A DNA stretch of 30,925 nucleotides from Patescibacteria group bacterium AH-259-L07 (lineage in GTDB: Bacteria > Patescibacteriota > Patescibacteriia > UBA2591 > UBA6264): positions 1-30,925 of the forward strand of contig JALLOP010000005.1 in NCBI GenBank assembly GCA_027718005.1, read 5' to 3'. Positions 30,077-30,925 of this stretch are shown here, one piece after another (position 1 is the stretch's first letter; each line of letters opens with the position of its first letter). A program made the translations under genes and the position numbers. The notes beneath the pieces were generated by a model. The model made no database searches. It worked only from the letters and a program-made list of their open reading frames with translations, and was not told the DNA's origin.

Positions 30077-30925
30077 TTAAAAAAGAAGAGATTTTAAAAA
30101 TCATTAAGAGATACGATAGATCAAAGGTCAAAATAGCCACAATTTGTTCTCATTCTGCTCTTCAGATTTTTTACGGTGCTAAACAAGAAGGATTCGAAAC
30201 CATAGGAATATGCAAGAGAGAAAGAAAGAAAGCTTATGAGGCATTCCCGATTGGAAAGCCGGATAAGTTCATAATAGTTGATGATTTTAAAGAGATTCTG
30301 CGAGAAGAGAACATGGAAGTTTTAAGAAAAGAAAATGCGATTGTAATACCCCATGGTTCTTTTGTTGAATATGTTGGGCCAGAAAATTTAGAAAATAAGT
30401 TTTTTGTTCCCATGTTTGGTAATAGGAAAACTTTAGGATGGGAAAGAAATAGAAAAAAACAAAGACAATGGTTAGAAAAATCTAACCTAATTTTACCCAA
30501 GGAGTTCAAAAGTCCTTCAGAAATAAATGGAAAGGTATTTGTAAAATTTTCAGGAGCCAGGGGAGGCAGAGGATTTTTTATTGCTAACTCAAAAGAAGGA
30601 TTTGAAAAGAAATTAGAAGAGAAAGTGAATAATGGAATGATAAAAAAAGAAGATTCTAATAATATAACTCTCCAAGAGTTTATTTCTGGAGTAAGGTACT
30701 ATATCCATTATTTTTATTCATCTTTTTATAAAAATGGAGCTCAAGTAGGAGAGGGAAGGGTAGAATTATTAAGCATGGATAAAAGAATTGAACTTATAGA
30801 TGAAATCTATAGGGGTTTACCTGAAATATCAGAAGAATTTTTTGATTATACCGTTACAGGAAACCAGCCTATTATCATTAGAGAAAGTTTGATTCCTGAT
30901 TTAATTCAATTTGGAGTTAATGTCG
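30073..30925 (+). CDS. purP: PurP, FAICAR synthetase (formate-dependent), 3' truncated by window edge
   Basis: An open frame from ATG 30073 to the window end, about 284 codons (PurP is about 360). It matches archaeal PurP throughout: ICSHSAL at 24-30, IVIPHGSFVEYVGPENLENKF at 90-110, FVPMFGNR at 111-118, the ATP loop VKFSGARGGRGFFIA at 157-171, YIHYFYSS, LLSMDKRIE and TGNQPIIIRESLIP near the edge. The enzyme would ligate formate to AICAR with ATP, replacing the folate-dependent PurH transformylase step. The start ATGA overlap with the upstream PurP-like gene makes the two one operon. No other purine gene is in the window. Confidence 0.9.
   Translation, partial: MIKKEEILKIIKRYDRSKVKIATICSHSALQIFYGAKQEGFETIGICKRERKKAYEAFPIGKPDKFIIVDDFKEILREENMEVLRKENAIVIPHGSFVEYVGPENLENKFFVPMFGNRKTLGWERNRKKQRQWLEKSNLILPKEFKSPSEINGKVFVKFSGARGGRGFFIANSKEGFEKKLEEKVNNGMIKKEDSNNITLQEFISGVRYYIHYFYSSFYKNGAQVGEGRVELLSMDKRIELIDEIYRGLPEISEEFFDYTVTGNQPIIIRESLIPDLIQFGVNV

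Overview
The window looks like a piece of a bacterial genome from the Patescibacteria (CPR), probably a Parcubacteria-like lineage. This is inferred from its style and not from a marker gene. The chromosome is AT-rich and gene-dense. Many genes lack a clear Shine-Dalgarno sequence. Several near-perfect TTGACA/TATAAT promoters are present. Spacers are full of short palindromes and simple direct repeats, and several of these sit in frame inside proteins. TGA is used as a stop, so the TGA=Gly code of some CPR groups does not apply. Sigma-70-type promoters, LexA and a bacterial-type S9 remnant make it bacterial, although a tandem PurP pair at the right end is archaeal in type.

Bases 1-6440 are a chemotaxis operon, all on the plus strand: the tail of a methyl-accepting chemotaxis protein, cheW, a CheC/CheX-like phosphatase, two cheY, cheB, cheA, cheC and cheD. 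It is a CheC/CheD adaptation system of the Bacillus/Thermotoga type. No cheR is seen here. It is followed by a broken rpsI copy (6474-6837).

Bases 6840-14442 are an accessory, defence-like island. A LexA-type repressor with a consensus promoter is followed by two D12-class adenine methyltransferases and an AlwI/N.BstNBI-family type IIS endonuclease. Then come a small unknown gene, a clear DpnI (cuts methylated GATC), a 59-codon unknown gene and three unknown genes, one with a HEPN-type Rx4H motif. Having DpnI beside an adenine-modifying system restricts what the type IIS system can recognise.

Bases 14443-14964 are non-coding with a strong terminator. Bases 14965-23170 are a surface polysaccharide cluster: prs, a Wzx-like flippase, one GT4-type and three GT2 glycosyltransferases, and a Wzy/WaaL-like membrane protein. 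Three of these genes carry palindromic insertions in frame.

Bases 23171-26500 are a patchwork. They hold a small membrane protein gene on the minus strand, a serA pseudogene with its catalytic core deleted, a vapBC toxin-antitoxin pair between two 55-57 bp direct repeats, and a minus-strand pair of a HAD phosphatase and a frameshifted unknown gene. A tRNA-Gln(UUG) gene with its own promoter follows. Next come a 454-residue VOC-like protein, a repeat-rich stretch with a possible IS200/IS605 end, a 77-residue unknown gene, and two overlapping PurP-family ATP-grasp genes. The last is cut by the window edge.
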